Position numbers and translations under genes: made by a program. Shown one piece after another: positions 1-11,367 of a stretch of DNA of 64,000 nucleotides (the stretch's first letter is position 1; each line of letters opens with the position of its first letter). This stretch comes from Cavia porcellus. Taxonomy: Eukaryota; Chordata; Mammalia; Rodentia; Caviidae. The notes beneath the pieces are model-generated. The model ran no database searches and was not told the origin of the DNA. It worked only from the letters and a program-made list of their open reading frames with translations. Where the stretch lies: the NCBI RefSeq assembly GCF_034190915.1, contig NW_026947507.1, forward strand, positions 34,509,001-34,573,000. Direction: 5' to 3'.

Positions 1-395
1 CATAATTAATTATGCAATTCATACTGTTGCAGTGACAAAAAACAGACCAGTTGTTCAGCAGACTCAAAGCTATTCTTGACACTTAAGCCTTCCATGTCTC
101 CCCGGGGTCCTCGCAGAGCAGGCGTGTTACAGCGTAATGAGCAACGTTCTCAAGGAGCGTCTTAGAGTGGACTCAACCATGAGCTTCGCAAGCCTGTTGT
201 TCCACGGCGATTTTCTGCTGTTGGGAAGTACTTGTAATTTGGTAATCTCGAGTGTTATGGCATGACTATACTATTTAACTGTGGCCAGAGTCTAGAAATT
301 CAACAAGCTCAAAAAGAATAGGGGAAATTAGACAGGGAAACTGCTTTTGGGGATATAAACGAATACATCCCATGCACATGCACACAAACCCACAT
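1..395. other. Unique sequence with CpG pockets; possible conserved non-coding element
   Basis: No repeat family or reading frame is recognised here. The first 14 bases form a perfect palindrome, CATAATTAATTATG, holding a TAATTA homeodomain core. Bases 100-250 keep several CpG dinucleotides (for example in CCCCGGGGTCCTCGC and CCACGGCGAT) in an otherwise CpG-poor window, which suggests constraint or weak methylation. A regulatory role is inference only. Confidence 0.3.
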
Positions 396-429
396 ACTTT
401 ATCAGAATGGAAGTAATCTTTTCAGCTTC

Positions 430-925
430 TGCACTTGCTGTATTTTGATTTTTAACATTTTGTTGATACATAATAACTATATATTTATTTGATTAGTATG
501 ATATTTCAATGCATGTACAGAATCTGTTATAATCAGATTAGGAAAATTTATAAATCTATCACCTCAAGCGTTTATCATTTCTTTGTGCTAACAAGACTTA
601 ATATCCTCTCTGCTACATAATTTGAAATGTAAATTGAATGCTGTCAATTGTACTTAGCTTGCTGTACTATGCAACATCGGAAATTGTCCCTCCTATAGAA
701 CTGCAACCCCATCCATGTTAACCATCATCAAATAGCATCCTCATCCCTGCCAACCAATGTCTTATCTTCTGTTGCTATGAGATCATCTTTTTTGACTTCC
801 ACATGTAAATGAGAACATGGGCTATTTGCGTTTCTGTGACTCCCTTATTTCACTTAACATAATGTCCTCTAGTTGCAATCATATTGCCACAAGTGGTGGG
901 ATTTTCATTCTTTAAAGTTTTTTTT
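430..925 (-). mobile_element. Old L1 3' end (L1MA/L1PB-like), antisense
   Basis: The plus strand reads as the reverse complement of an old mammalian L1 3' UTR and ORF2 tail. Recognisable stretches include the TTTATCATTTCTTTGTG segment at about 570, the AACCCCATCCATGTTAACC region near 705, ATGAGATCATCTTTTTTGAC near 777, and TTCACTTAACATAATGTCC near 849. The sequence is decayed with no open frame. The internal T run near 920 follows the GGATTTTCATTCTTT motif of the family. Confidence 0.75.
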
Positions 926-1094
926 TTTATTATTAACCTAAATAACACCATAGCTCATGCTTACCATTATAGTGATCTCGGGCTTCATTTATTTCTTTTT
1001 CCGGGATTTTCCGTTTACTAAGACCAAGTACAAAATGGAATCCTGTGAATCTTTGTATCTCTCACAGTGTTCAGCATCAAGCCTTGCTCTGAGT

Positions 1095-1490
1095 ATATTT
1101 TTTAATTCACCAAATATTTATTGAATGACTAGTTGATGTGAGGTACTTTTTGAACAGTGAACAAAGCATATGAAAATCTTTACCCTTGGTGAAATGTACT
1201 ATTCCAACAGAAATAGATACAAGATTGGAAATAATTATAATAAAAAAGTAAGTTATATACTATAAAAAGGTAAACTTCATTGTGGAAGAAATTAAAAAAT
1301 AAAGTATAAAAGAAGCATTTGGATTATGTGTGTGTGTGTGTGTGTAGTGGTAGGATAAATTAGCATCGTCAGTATAGACTTCATGGAGATGGAAAGATTT
1401 TAGCAAAGAATCAAAGATGAAGACTTAGTCAAGAAGGTATCTGGGGAAAGAGCATCTTACATTCTAAGACCAGAAACACATCTAAATATG
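1095..1490 (-). mobile_element. L2-like LINE remnant, antisense
   Basis: It begins with CACCAAATATTTATTGAATG, the reverse complement of the classic L2 3' end. It then follows the L2-associated order of motifs: a 'gaacagtgaacaaag' segment, a decayed AAATAAATA region, and GGTATCTGGGGAAAGAGCAT near 1435. A (TG)n run at 1327-1345 interrupts it. Assignment is by motif order; L2 and other CR1-type subfamilies are not separated. Confidence 0.5.
1327..1345. repeat. (TG)n microsatellite
   Basis: About nine uninterrupted TG dinucleotides, embedded in the L2-like remnant. Confidence 0.9.
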
Positions 1491-3640
1491 TATTCACTGA
1501 CCACCTCCAACCCCCACAACTGTGACTAATGAAACAGATTTTAGGGATAATAGTACAACTGAAGTACAAAGCAATCAAAAAGGCAACAGTGAAGTGATTA
1601 AAAAATCCTACATTGATAGTAATAATAATAAATTATCTGAAAGTATAAATTGTATTTTTAATGAAAAATAATATTGACTATTGAGAAATAAATGAGGCAC
1701 AGCACTCAGCTTGGAGAGGAAGGTCTTGGTCAAGATCTGAGGCTAATTAAAGGAGCAGTATTAAATCAAAAAATCTCAGTGACTTAACCCCTGAATCCCA
1801 GCTTTTTCTTAAAGAGATGCCTGCATCTCTCCAAGCCAATTCCATTCAAATAATGGCTCAGGATGCAGGCTATTTCCTTATCATGTCTCTGCCATCTTTG
1901 AGGTGGTGTTTCCATTATCCAGAGAGTGAGGGAAGAGAGAGCAGGTGGTAAACGCATTGCTCCTTCATTCTTTGGCCCAGAGAGACTCACACCACTCACA
2001 ACAAGGCTCAATAAGGAGCCACATACCTCAGCTTCACTACAGGGAATGCTGAAAAAGATGGGCTTTCTGTAACTTCAAGAAGAGGCAAAGGAGAGGAGCT
2101 TGGTCAACAGCCTTGCCTGTGATACAGTAAAAAAGAAATGCTGTCTTTGAATTTGTGGCACAGTCAGACAGGTTAACTTTGATTTTGGTCTTATTTTGAA
2201 ATGAGTCTGTATTATGACTGCAGTTCTTGGAAACATAGGGGTAAAATCAGTGAAGTGCATGATCAATAGCAGTGCTTGGAAGACTTGTTTGGTACCCTGG
2301 ATACCAACCGTTTAATAAAATGATCATTGGAGAATGACTCAACTCAAGCTCTTCCGTAAGATCTATGCATGTATCATCCTACCATTTATTTAACAAAATG
2401 ACATATAACAAATCAAATATATTCTACAGGAGATGTCTGTATGTTCTGATGTTGGAGATGTTCTGATATAAATTTTAAATTATTCATTTAAGGAATCATC
2501 AAAAAAATATTTATCAATATGCACCTGAGAGAAAATCTCTACCCTATAAAACCCTTTCTCCTTCTAATTTCTTCTGATGTTTGCGTTCTTCCTGTCACAT
2601 TGATCTGCGTCTCTGTATTTAATTATTTTTACAAGATCCTTTTGCTGACCTCAGATATTTCTCAGTCTCTGGTCTTCACAGTGCAATGCCTAGAAATTAA
2701 ATAATAGACTGAAATTGCATATTTGGAATAGGATCCATGAGATTCTTTCCACTTGTTTCATTTTGTTTTGCTTTATTGCCCAATAATGACTTTACAACCT
2801 GCCTGTGTGAGTTGCTACCTTTCTGTATTTCTATACCCTCAGCTTTTTTTTTTTCTGGTTCCCACTCATCCACAATCCACCCAGTCTTATACATCAGAGT
2901 AAGAATAAATTTTCTAAGCTGAGATAGAACAAGATCCAAACCAGGGAGAAGACTTAGCTATACCAACCATAATTTTGTCCTCAGATAGGGTTGAAAGTCC
3001 TTCTCCACTAAGTGTTTTAAGTCCTCTGCAGTTATAACTGGTGTTACAATGACATCAAATCTTGAGCAGATGGGGCACATTCCAGATTTTATTCTAAAAT
3101 ACTCTAGCTTTGGAAAAGAGCTCGGGTACTTGCAATAGAAGACTGACCTTCAGCTGGTGGAAAATGAGCTCAGTGTGGTGGAATTCCCTTTAGTCAAGAA
3201 CAAGAAAAAAATAAGGAGAAAGAAGTTGTGAAAAAAATGTGATTCCTATATGAGACCAAAAGATAATTTCTGAAAGTAATTCAAATTTACTCTTTCATTA
3301 TGCTCAGATTAAAAAGTCATATTTTCCTTCAGAGCTCATTTTGGTCAAATGTACTTTATCAGAAAGTCGTCCAATTAATTATGATTTTCTAATTAAATAA
3401 CAAATTTGAAAATGGCACATTCTGAGATTATGAAATTAGATTTTCATGACACGACGTGTGATTGAGAAATACACTGAATGTTTAAATTTTAAGAAATTAT
3501 GATAGTAAAAGACATATTGCAATTAATCTCCCTCCAAACACTCCCCGTCACGTCCAACACAGCTATCTCACCGTTTATTAGTTGCACTGTCATGGCTGCC
3601 TCAGTTTCCTGGGTAGATTTAAACATTTACCCTTCAGGGT
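1491..3640. other. Unassigned AT-rich unique sequence
   Basis: Short frames here (up to about 80 codons) have no recognisable protein similarity, no typical codon pattern and no consistent splice context. No repeat was confidently identified. It is probably unique or heavily decayed intergenic DNA. Confidence 0.5.
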
Positions 3641-3949
3641 TATTTTGATTTGGGGGAAGAGCAAGAAACCAAACAGTGCCCAGCCTGGTTAATAAGGTGG
3701 ATGAGGACTAACTGTAAACTTGTTACCTTTCTGCTTTTCCATTGGCTGCTACTTGACAGCAGTAACCACAATATTTTTTTATCTCACCTCATAAAGACAA
3801 TAAAAAAAAGGACTACTAGAAGTGCTTCAAAAAGCAGCAAAACTAATGGAATAAGTACATGTAAAGTGCAGAGAAATATCTTTAGGGTAACTAACAACAA
3901 TATATTTTACTACACATATTTAAAGTACTCACTCGTCATATATTTTGAC

Positions 3950-5250
3950 CAAACATCACTAATCTTAAGTATCTTTGTATTTAATCTCATTTTTCTTGCT
4001 GTATATTAGACTTTTGAGATATTTATCAGATAGTTAAAAAATGACTATTGGCTTTTTATTTCAAATTTCTATTGATTTTCATTTGCTAGTCTATTAGTTC
4101 TTGTTCTGCCATTACTATATGCAACTGTTTCTTCTTTGGTTGATTTTTGTTATTCAAGTTTCTTAATTCTTGTAGTCATAATTATTTAGTTTTATTTATC
4201 TTCATTTTAAAAAGGCAACTGAGTTTATCTTATTTGGGAATTTTTAAAGATTGTCATAAAAAACTACTTTTTAGTATTCATTAAGTTTTCTTTGTGACCT
4301 TGGATATAATCAAGCTTTTATAAACATGTCATGGTTATTTGAAAAAAAATGTGCTCCCTTAGGTTAAGTATTTTGTTATATATGTAAAATTAATCTTGTT
4401 ATTTAGTCATCACTTTTCTCATTTATCTGAGTTTGATCTATCAAAGGCCCAGAGTGTTGTATTAAAGCTCCCTTTTTTGTGTAATGCAGTTATTCATTAC
4501 ACATTCCAGAGTCATTTTTATATTTACAACAGCAACATTAATGACTATTATATCTCTATCGTGAAGAATAACCTCATTAACCTGCTAACTGCTTTTGTCT
4601 TGAATTCTCCTTTGCAGTTATTAATAATACCTCTTTCTCATTTGTGTTGCCTTGATGTAGCATTACACTCACTTTTTTCTAAAATTTTCATGTAATTTAT
4701 TTTCACTTTTATCTTATAAATGTGCATAGCTAGGCTGAACGACTTTGTGTTTTGTTCTTAGCAATCTAAGAGTCCATTTCAGTGTGGATATGTGTCTGGT
4801 CAAAATTTTATACAAACATGTTATTTTAAATTAGTTTTGGATTTGTAGAAAAGTTGCAAAGATAGTACAGATTTTCTTTTTATTTCACCCTAGGTAACAT
4901 TTGACAGCCTTTCCCAAATTAAATTTACTCCTTTGTATCTCTTTCCACACGGTAAATATCAATGTGTAGCCACACTTTCTGCAAGGAGAAGACAATAATC
5001 CACATCCTAAGGGCAATCGATGTAATTAAATGGTTTGGGATTCTTTTTCAAAGGTGACTTCCTTTATTTATTTATTTAACCTTTTATTTATACTAGTATT
5101 TGTTTTATATTTCAAGTCCAATCAAATTTATTGATTTTATTGCTCTGATTTTTGTGGCTTTATCCCTTTAGACTTTTTCAGTTCGCTTCTGTATTCCTCT
5201 GACAAAGTCTTTCACTTGTCTTGTTTCTTAAGTAGTTTAGCATTTTCTTA
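3950..5250 (-). mobile_element. Probable very old L1/HAL1-type LINE sequence, antisense
   Basis: The long T-rich plus strand (TTTGTATTTAATCTCA, TATTAGTTCTTGTTCTGCC, AGTTTTGGATTTGTAGAAAAG near 4830, CTAGGTAACATTTGACAGCC near 4890) resembles antisense old mammalian L1 or HAL1 sequence. The resemblance is mostly compositional with a few recalled motifs, and boundaries are vague. It may instead include unique AT-rich DNA. Confidence 0.4.
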
Positions 5251-5650
5251 CTTCCTGAAATTATAAGATAATCTAGTCTCACCTGGTCTATTTTCTTCCT
5301 CAATCCTAAACGCAATCATTTCTCCAAAGGCCCCTGAATCCTTTCAGAGTTGAACAGTATTAGAATGCAAAGTCCAGACACAGTGTATGCTAGTTACCCA
5401 CTGCTGGGGATATCATTGCCCCTGGACCCTGCAGCTATAAAAGCAAGAAAATACAAGCAATTTATTTATTTTTAACTGTTTAAAAAATTCTGAAGTTATT
5501 ATTAACTCATAATAAGACCCTTGAAATTTTTATTCTGCTTGCTCCCATGCTGGTAAATTCTGTAACAGGAGGACAACCAAACCCAGGGAAAGGGTATTGG
5601 CACAATACTACTGATTAAACTACAAAGCTCATTCCAATTTTACTAGGGTC

Positions 5651-5706
5651 TGTCTTTCTTTCTTTCTATCTTTCTTTCTTTCTTTCTTTCCTTCCTTCCT
5701 TCCTTT
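5651..5706. repeat. (CTTT)n/(CCTT)n microsatellite
   Basis: Interrupted CTTT units pass into CCTT units. On the minus strand this reads as the A-rich tail (AAAG/AAGG) of the adjacent antisense B1, so it probably grew from that tail. Confidence 0.9.
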
Positions 5707-5817
5707 TTAAGGCATTTTGAGACAGAGTCTTGTTATGCAGTTTACACTGGCCTTGAATTTGCAGTGATCCTCCTGCCTCAGAGTAGTAAGATCACAGGCA
5801 TCTGCTACGAAGCCTAG
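5705..5817 (-). mobile_element. B1 SINE, antisense
   Basis: The plus strand reads TTTTGAGACAGAGTCTTG, then a 'ggccttgaattt' segment, 'gatcctcctgcctcagag', and 'atcacaggcatctgctacg'. This is the reverse complement of a 7SL-derived B1 from its tail to its 5' end. The tail side touches the CTTT/CCTT array. The copy is old and diverged. Confidence 0.8.
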
Positions 5818-5819
5818 TA

Positions 5820-6074
5820 GAAATTTCCCTTGTTTCTATATTCATTCACTTTCATATGTGGCTGCATATACATGCATACATGTTGTACATAATTACGTGC
5901 AATTTGATCCCATGCATATATCTGTGAAACCATGATCAACATGAAGAACTGTATCATTACCACAAAAGGACTTTCTCCTGTTACCCATCTGAGTCAAGCC
6001 CCTGTACCCAAGGCTGCCCTTGTAACATTAATCTATCTTCCATCTCTGTTATTTGTCATCCTCAAGATGTTACA
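5820..6074 (-). mobile_element. Old L1, antisense, left part of an interrupted copy
   Basis: The plus strand at 5860-6074 contains the antisense L1 3' end motifs (TGTACATAATTACGTGCAAT, AACCATGATCAACATGAAGA, a run of C-rich phrases near 6000, CATCCTCAAGATGTTACA). It continues across an LTR insertion to 6818: the phrase 'gatgttaca' resumes as 'ttacatataaacagaatctc', as in the uninterrupted L1 consensus. Confidence 0.7.
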
Positions 6075-6817
6075 TGTCTTACTTTCTCTTTGCTGGAGCA
6101 AAATACCCAATGCCTACAAGTTAAAGAAGGAAAGGTTTATTTTAGTTCACAGTCTGTGGAAGTTTCGGTTGAAAGCTGGCTTCAGAGTAGGGTGGCATGG
6201 TAGAGGAGAAAGGGCTCATGACAGGGCAGGCAGGAAGCAGTCATATTTCCTTATTTCCACTTTTATTCCATCCAGGTTGCAAGCCTATTGGCTGGTACCA
6301 TTCACACCCTGAGCGGGTCTTCTCTCTTAACAATAAGTCCCTCATCCATGCTCACATTTGTGATAATTCAATCAGCTTTTTCCAGTGATCCAGTCATTCC
6401 CAATGACCCAGTCTATGAGTGGGTATTGGTTACTTTTCTTTCATTGCCGAGACAAAATACTGGACCTCCAAACTTAGAGAAGAAAAGGTTTACTTAGCTT
6501 ACAGTATTTGGAGGTTTCAGTCCATGCTTAGCTAGCTCCACGGTAGAGTGGTGTGATTGAGGGGCAGAAGCAACAAGAGTGAAAGGGCAAAAGAGGGAAA
6601 ACAACACCTCCTTTCCTCCCCTGTATTGTATGCCAGTTATCCACCAGTGGGCGGGTGCAGCATTTCACATCACCAATCCCAGCACTGGACAACAAGCCAA
6701 TCACAAATGCTAGATTCATCTGCCTCTCTGACTGCATGAGGCTTGGGGGACCACCAAGACACAAACCATAGTGGAATGCATGAGGCCTTGGGGGGACATC
6801 TAGTAATAAACTCTGAA
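6075..6817 (-). mobile_element. Outer MaLR-type solo LTR, split by a younger LTR
   Basis: The element starts with TGTCTTACTTTCTC at 6075 and is flanked by a perfect 5-bp duplication, TTACA, at 6070-6074 and 6818-6822, as expected for ERVL-MaLR integration. On the minus strand it ends with the family-typical 'aaataaacctttccttc', 'ggcattgggtattttgctcc' and 'agcaaagagaaagtaagaca'. A second LTR occupies 6422-6773. Removing it leaves about 391 bp, a normal MaLR LTR length. No internal viral region is present, so this is a solo LTR. Confidence 0.75.
6422..6773 (-). mobile_element. Inner rodent MaLR-type solo LTR nested in an older LTR
   Basis: Read on the minus strand it closely matches the LTR at 48688-49028: both share the CCCAAGCCTCATGCAGTC, 'tgaatctag', 'tttgtgattgg' and 'attggtgat' phrases, then a T/C-rich block and a 'ttttgtctc' 3' end. 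An approximate 5-bp duplication (GAGTG at 6417-6421, GAATG at 6774-6778, 4 of 5 matching) flanks it. No retroviral gene lies with it. A short minus-strand frame across it is a by-product, since the frame also exists in part in the other copy. Confidence 0.75.
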
Positions 6818-7735
6818 TTACATATAAACAGAATCTCATATTATGCAACCTTTTGAGACTGCTTCTTTTTTATTAAGTTTATTGGTACAATTTCGGTATA
6901 CGTAATGATCATGATATATTTTGATTCCTCTTTTTTGCCCCCAATTCCCTCCTCTCTCTTCAACCCCTCTTCTTTCCCTAGGGATAATACTTGTAAAACC
7001 CATTCAAACTTTTTCATGCACCATTAATTTGTTCCTTCTTATTGATAAATGTTATTCATTCACTTATGGAAGGACATTTGTATTGCTTGTGGTTTGAGTA
7101 CCCAATAAATAAAGCTGCTATGCATATTTGGGCACAGTTTTTGCATGTAAGCTTTCGTTTCTCTGAGATAAACGCCAAGAGTATGATTGCTACACTGTGT
7201 AATCAGTACATCTGGAGTTTTATAAGCACTTGCCAAGCTGTCTTCCAAAGTGAGTGCACCACGTTGCAGTCCCACCAGCAATCCCATCACAACTACTTTT
7301 TCCATACTCCTTTCAGCTTTTGATCTCTTTCATTTTATTATTATATTTTAGTCTTTCCAATAGGTGTGTAGTGATGTCTTGTGGTTTGATTTGTATTTCA
7401 GTAATGGTTCATAGTGTTGCAGCATTTTTTTTTTCACGTGCTTAGTTGCATCCACATCTCTGCTTCACTGGGTCTTTTAATGTTGAATTTGAGCCTTCCT
7501 GGTGCAGTCTAGGTAAAAGTCCATGATAAAAAGAATGGTTGGGTAATATTTTCTCCCAGACTTTACCTTGGCTTTTCATGTTCTTTATAAGGCCAAAAGC
7601 TTTTAATCTAAGAAAGCACAATTTACTAATTTTTACGAATCTCTCCTGGTATCATATCTAACAACTTTCCATATTAAAAAATTTCTAGGTCTCAACAGTT
7701 TCTCCCTGTTTTATTCTACAAGTTTTCTGATTTTT
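6818..7735 (-). mobile_element. Old L1 ORF2/3' region, antisense, right part
   Basis: Antisense L1 ORF2 phrases follow one another: AGAATCTCATATTATGCAAC, 'caataaataaagctgctatg' near 7105, the 'gcaccacgttgcagtcccac' segment near 7256, 'ataggtgtgtagtgatgtct' near 7361, 'cagactttaccttggctttt' near 7557, and 'ggccaaaagcttttaatcta' near 7592. An A/T-rich stretch at 6865-7010 departs from the expected order and may be a small insertion. Many stops; not coding. Confidence 0.75.
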
Positions 7736-7740
7736 TTTTG

Positions 7741-8734
7741 TTTTACATATAAGAGGTGATTGAAGAATATGGTGAACATTTAATTTTAAAAACTTGCTGC
7801 AATAAAAGACACATTGCTAAGAAAAGTAATGTGTCCTTGAGGCAGGGAATATTCTGAGCATTTTGAAGAGCATTAATGGCAATGTGTCTATTACTGTAAT
7901 AATTTTTTATTTAAACAGTCACTGTATTTTTGTCACTTCTAGTGTAAATACTTGGTTGCTAGTAATTATTTTACCTATCATCTATTATCAAATTTATGCT
8001 TTATTATATTTACTTCCTTTATTGGAGTTTCTTTTGATTTTTTTTCTATTTTTCTCATTTTCATAACTTGCCTGAGAATATTATACTTGGGCTATGTAAT
8101 TGCAATGTTTAATATAATTGAATGAGTTTTTCTTCTTATCATTAATAATAATGAAACTGAATATATATGAATATAAGAATGGACTTTTATGATAGACTCT
8201 TTGACTTTTGTATTGCATTTTATAACTATAACAATAGCAGATATTTCTATATTCATTTCATTGCTCATTGGGAACTCTGTTTTTAAAACAATTATTATTT
8301 ATAGCAACTATTTTAAAAACAATTATTTTTAATCATTTTATTCCTTAGCCCTTACTTCTTCAAGTGCTTGAATAATTTTAATTCATAAGAGACAAATTAA
8401 CATTACAATTTCTGATTTATTCAGCTATGAATGCCAGCTCTTGAGGACATGAGTTCTGACACTTCTGTTTTTCCTTGTTTTATTCTTAGTTTTTAATATT
8501 CTGTAATAGTGTATTTTGTTATATTTGGTGATATAGAAAAGAAAACAAGATATTAGTAGAGTGTCAGATGAGAATTCCTAAGCAAGCAAAAGATCTGAGT
8601 GCCAAGAAGAGAAAACTAAATCAATAATGAAATGTTGCCCCAAAGGTCAAGTAGGTTGATCACTTAGAAAAGTAATTGGATTTGCAATTAGAAAATAATT
8701 GTAACCTTTAAAAGAGCAGTTTTAGGAAAATGGT
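7741..8734. other. AT-rich sequence, unassigned
   Basis: No confident family. The segment is over two-thirds A+T. It contains a local imperfect duplication near 8281-8332 (TTTTAAAACAATTATT repeated about 30 bp later as TTTTAAAAACAATTATT). It could be further decayed L1. Confidence 0.4.
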
Positions 8735-8865
8735 AACTACAAAAGCATGTTTCTTAGAGCTGGGAAGAGCCTTAGAGATGTCTAGTCTGAAGTCTTCTGT
8801 CTCCTGCCCAGGATGGAACAGCAGTGACTTGCCCAAGATCATAAAGCTGCTTAAATATGCCAGCA
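8735..8865 (-). mobile_element. MIR SINE, antisense
   Basis: It carries the antisense MIR core: a 'gggaagagccttagagatg' start, then 'agcagtgacttgcccaagat' and 'cataaagctgc', which is the conserved 'acttgcccaaggtcacacagct' region of MIR. Ancient and diverged. Confidence 0.7.
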
Positions 8866-10909
8866 ATTATGGGAACAGCACGACAGATCTTCCTGCTTCC
8901 CTGCTCTTTCTCCTAGTGACAAAAGCAGAAGTGAAGGCAGATAAATTGATCTGGTCAAGGGAAGGAGAAGGTGACAAGGGGTAGCTAAAGGAGTGAATCG
9001 TATAGATGTGGATCTTTAAAGATGTGAGTGAGTCAACAGAAAGGGACACAGAAGGGGTAGAGGAATAGGGAGAGGGAAAAAAGAGAATCTGGAAAGAGGA
9101 GTACAGCAATTTTAGTTTGCAAGTGGAAAAACCTAATGTATCCAGAGCACCCATTAATGGTGGAAATGATGTCATTCTCCCAGAATCAAAAGCAAGCAAG
9201 GTAAAGTGGGTGATGGTCACTCTGCCTAGAACAGATCAGGAAAAAATGTGAAAATAGAAGAGAAAATGTCACTCAGTGCTCTAAATTTGTGCTCTTATCT
9301 ATGGAAACAGTCAAGACACTCAAAAAGTTTCAGCCACTTCTCTGCTGAAAAGTGTCTTCACTGTAATCATTGCATTCCTCTATTGCCAAAGCCCCTCTCC
9401 CACCCAACAAAAACAACTGATGCACCTAAACTGCGGGTTAGGCTACACTGATGCTGAGAAAGGAAACAGAGAACACCAAAGAGTTAGAGGGAAAATAGTT
9501 CAGAACACAGAGAGACAGCCTTTTTTTTTTTTTTTAATGCAATGAAACAGAGCTAAAGCCACTGCCAGCTAGATGAGACAACATATCTTAGGTGCTTGGA
9601 AATGTCTATTTCACTGTTCCCTTTGATATTTTACTGTTTAATTTTCCCATTTTATATCATACTTAATTTTATACAACATCTTAAATCCTACCGAAAGTAG
9701 AAAAGCTATAATCCTATCCCTCCCTGCATAACACACTCCACCAATAAAAGAGGAAGTCAGAAACTATGACAAACCAAAGGAGCTTGACAGTTATCATGGA
9801 AGACCTGTGACAGTGATGGATACAGTCCATCACCATAGGCCACAGAGGTCAGAGGTCACTGATCTTCTCTGCAGGCTCTCTGATCTCTCGGGTTCTGAGC
9901 TGTCCTGAGCCAGCTGGTAAGCAGGCTGGGACAGCCATCATTAACATTTTTCAGTCCTCTGCAGTGTACTGTAATTTATCCCTGTCATTTAAACACAGGC
10001 AGTGGTCTTTAGCTTATTTCTGAGATCTTATTACATTTTTTATTCATAGAGAAGTAAGATTTAGGTATCGAAGATCAATAGCAGCCTCCATCATGCTTAC
10101 ATTATTAATAAGAAAGATGTTGTATGAAGACAGACTGGTGTATTGGATTTGCTCAGCAGCTGGGAACACTGCAGACAAGTCAGACATTTGGCTTGCATTT
10201 CAGTCGGTTTTCTCCTCCAACCCTTGTGCACAATTCACCCACCCCTCCTGGGAGTGTCATCTCTGGCACTGGCAGAGAATTTCACACCTTGGTTTGGTAC
10301 AACCACACCTCAAAGAGGAGAGATCTATTTATTGGAGGAGGTCTTGAGAAACAAGAAATTTACACCTTCTTTGGGACCTTTGATTCCTGTTCTTTTGCAG
10401 GCTGCCTTGGCTCAGTCAATATTAACAGCATCGTCAGGAATAACAAAGCTAGTTGAGTGCTTCTGTGTCTGCAAAACTCTTTCCCTAAACCTTCAAAGTT
10501 AGGGTTTCTGCTCCCAAACTTTAGTTGTTGTCCAGTGCCAATGACTGCAGCTTGACATTTATGCTGCTCGCATAAATTACACCAGAATTATTCTCAAATC
10601 AAAGGCAGATTTTAGTTACAGCTCTTCTCCCTAGCACTTTATAGAAGCAGTGCAGGGAATCTCAGATGCTGAGAGCAGTGAGTGTTCCTTGGATAGGGAG
10701 AGTAAGGGCCAAGAGCATTGTGATTTCCATGCCCCAAATTCATTGTCAGTCAGTGAGTCTCACTCTTTCATTGTCGCATAATGACCACACACTTCAGCTC
10801 CCTTCAGAGATTCTGCAGCAATCTCAGGGACCTGAACCAGGCCAGGCCAATGGTCAGCTTTTTCTCAGTTCTCTTACTAAATTATTTATGTGGCATTTGA
10901 CACCATCAT
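8866..10909. other. Unique sequence with two candidate conserved blocks
   Basis: No repeats apart from a T16 run near 9520. Blocks at about 9930-10060 and 10505-10640 read as low-divergence unique DNA with TAATTTATC-, TAAATTAC- and TTTGATTTGAG-like motifs on one strand or the other. No coding frame is supported. Conservation is suspected from texture only. Confidence 0.35.
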
Positions 10910-10945
10910 TCTCTCTCTGTCGCTCTCTCTCTGTCTCTCTCTCTG

Positions 10946-10981
<36 letters not shown>

Positions 10982-11013
10982 TGTCTGTCTGTCTCTCTGT
11001 CTGTCTGTCTCTC

Positions 11014-11090
<77 letters not shown>
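10910..11090. repeat. Compound (TC)n(TG)n microsatellite
   Basis: About 135 bp of TC/TCTG units is followed by about 45 bp of pure TG. The long frames read through it (Ser/Leu- then Val/Cys-rich) are artefacts of the repeat. The polypyrimidine half could form triplex DNA and the TG half Z-DNA. Confidence 0.95.
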
Positions 11091-11091
<1 letters not shown>

Positions 11092-11365
11092 GTCTTCTGA
11101 AATGCAGTTCCTGTTGTATCTTCTTTTGCTTCTCTGGCCAATTTTTACTTACCTTGTTGTTAGCTACCCTCTTCTCTGTTCTTACCCTTTAACCATTGTG
11201 CTTTCCAACTGTCCATTCTTAGCTTTTTAAAAAATTCAGCCATGAGGTCTTCCTGTGCAACGGGATCTTTCCCATAGTCTCAACTACTCGTGTATAGGCT
11301 ACTGAGTCTTAAAATAATTATCTGTAAATAAGACCAGTCTTTGGAGTCAAGACGGAGTATATCAC
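11091..11365. other. Unassigned unique sequence
   Basis: Nothing recognised between the microsatellite and the next LTR. Confidence 0.4.
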
Positions 11366-11367
11366 TC

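Noticed and set aside
6528..6848. 106-codon minus-strand frame with partial similarity to a frame at 48687-48887
   Set aside because: The similarity reflects two copies of the same LTR family, not a protein gene.
10666..11192. Frames of 100-144 codons rich in Ser/Leu/Val/Cys
   Set aside because: They are translations of the TC/TG microsatellite in two frames.
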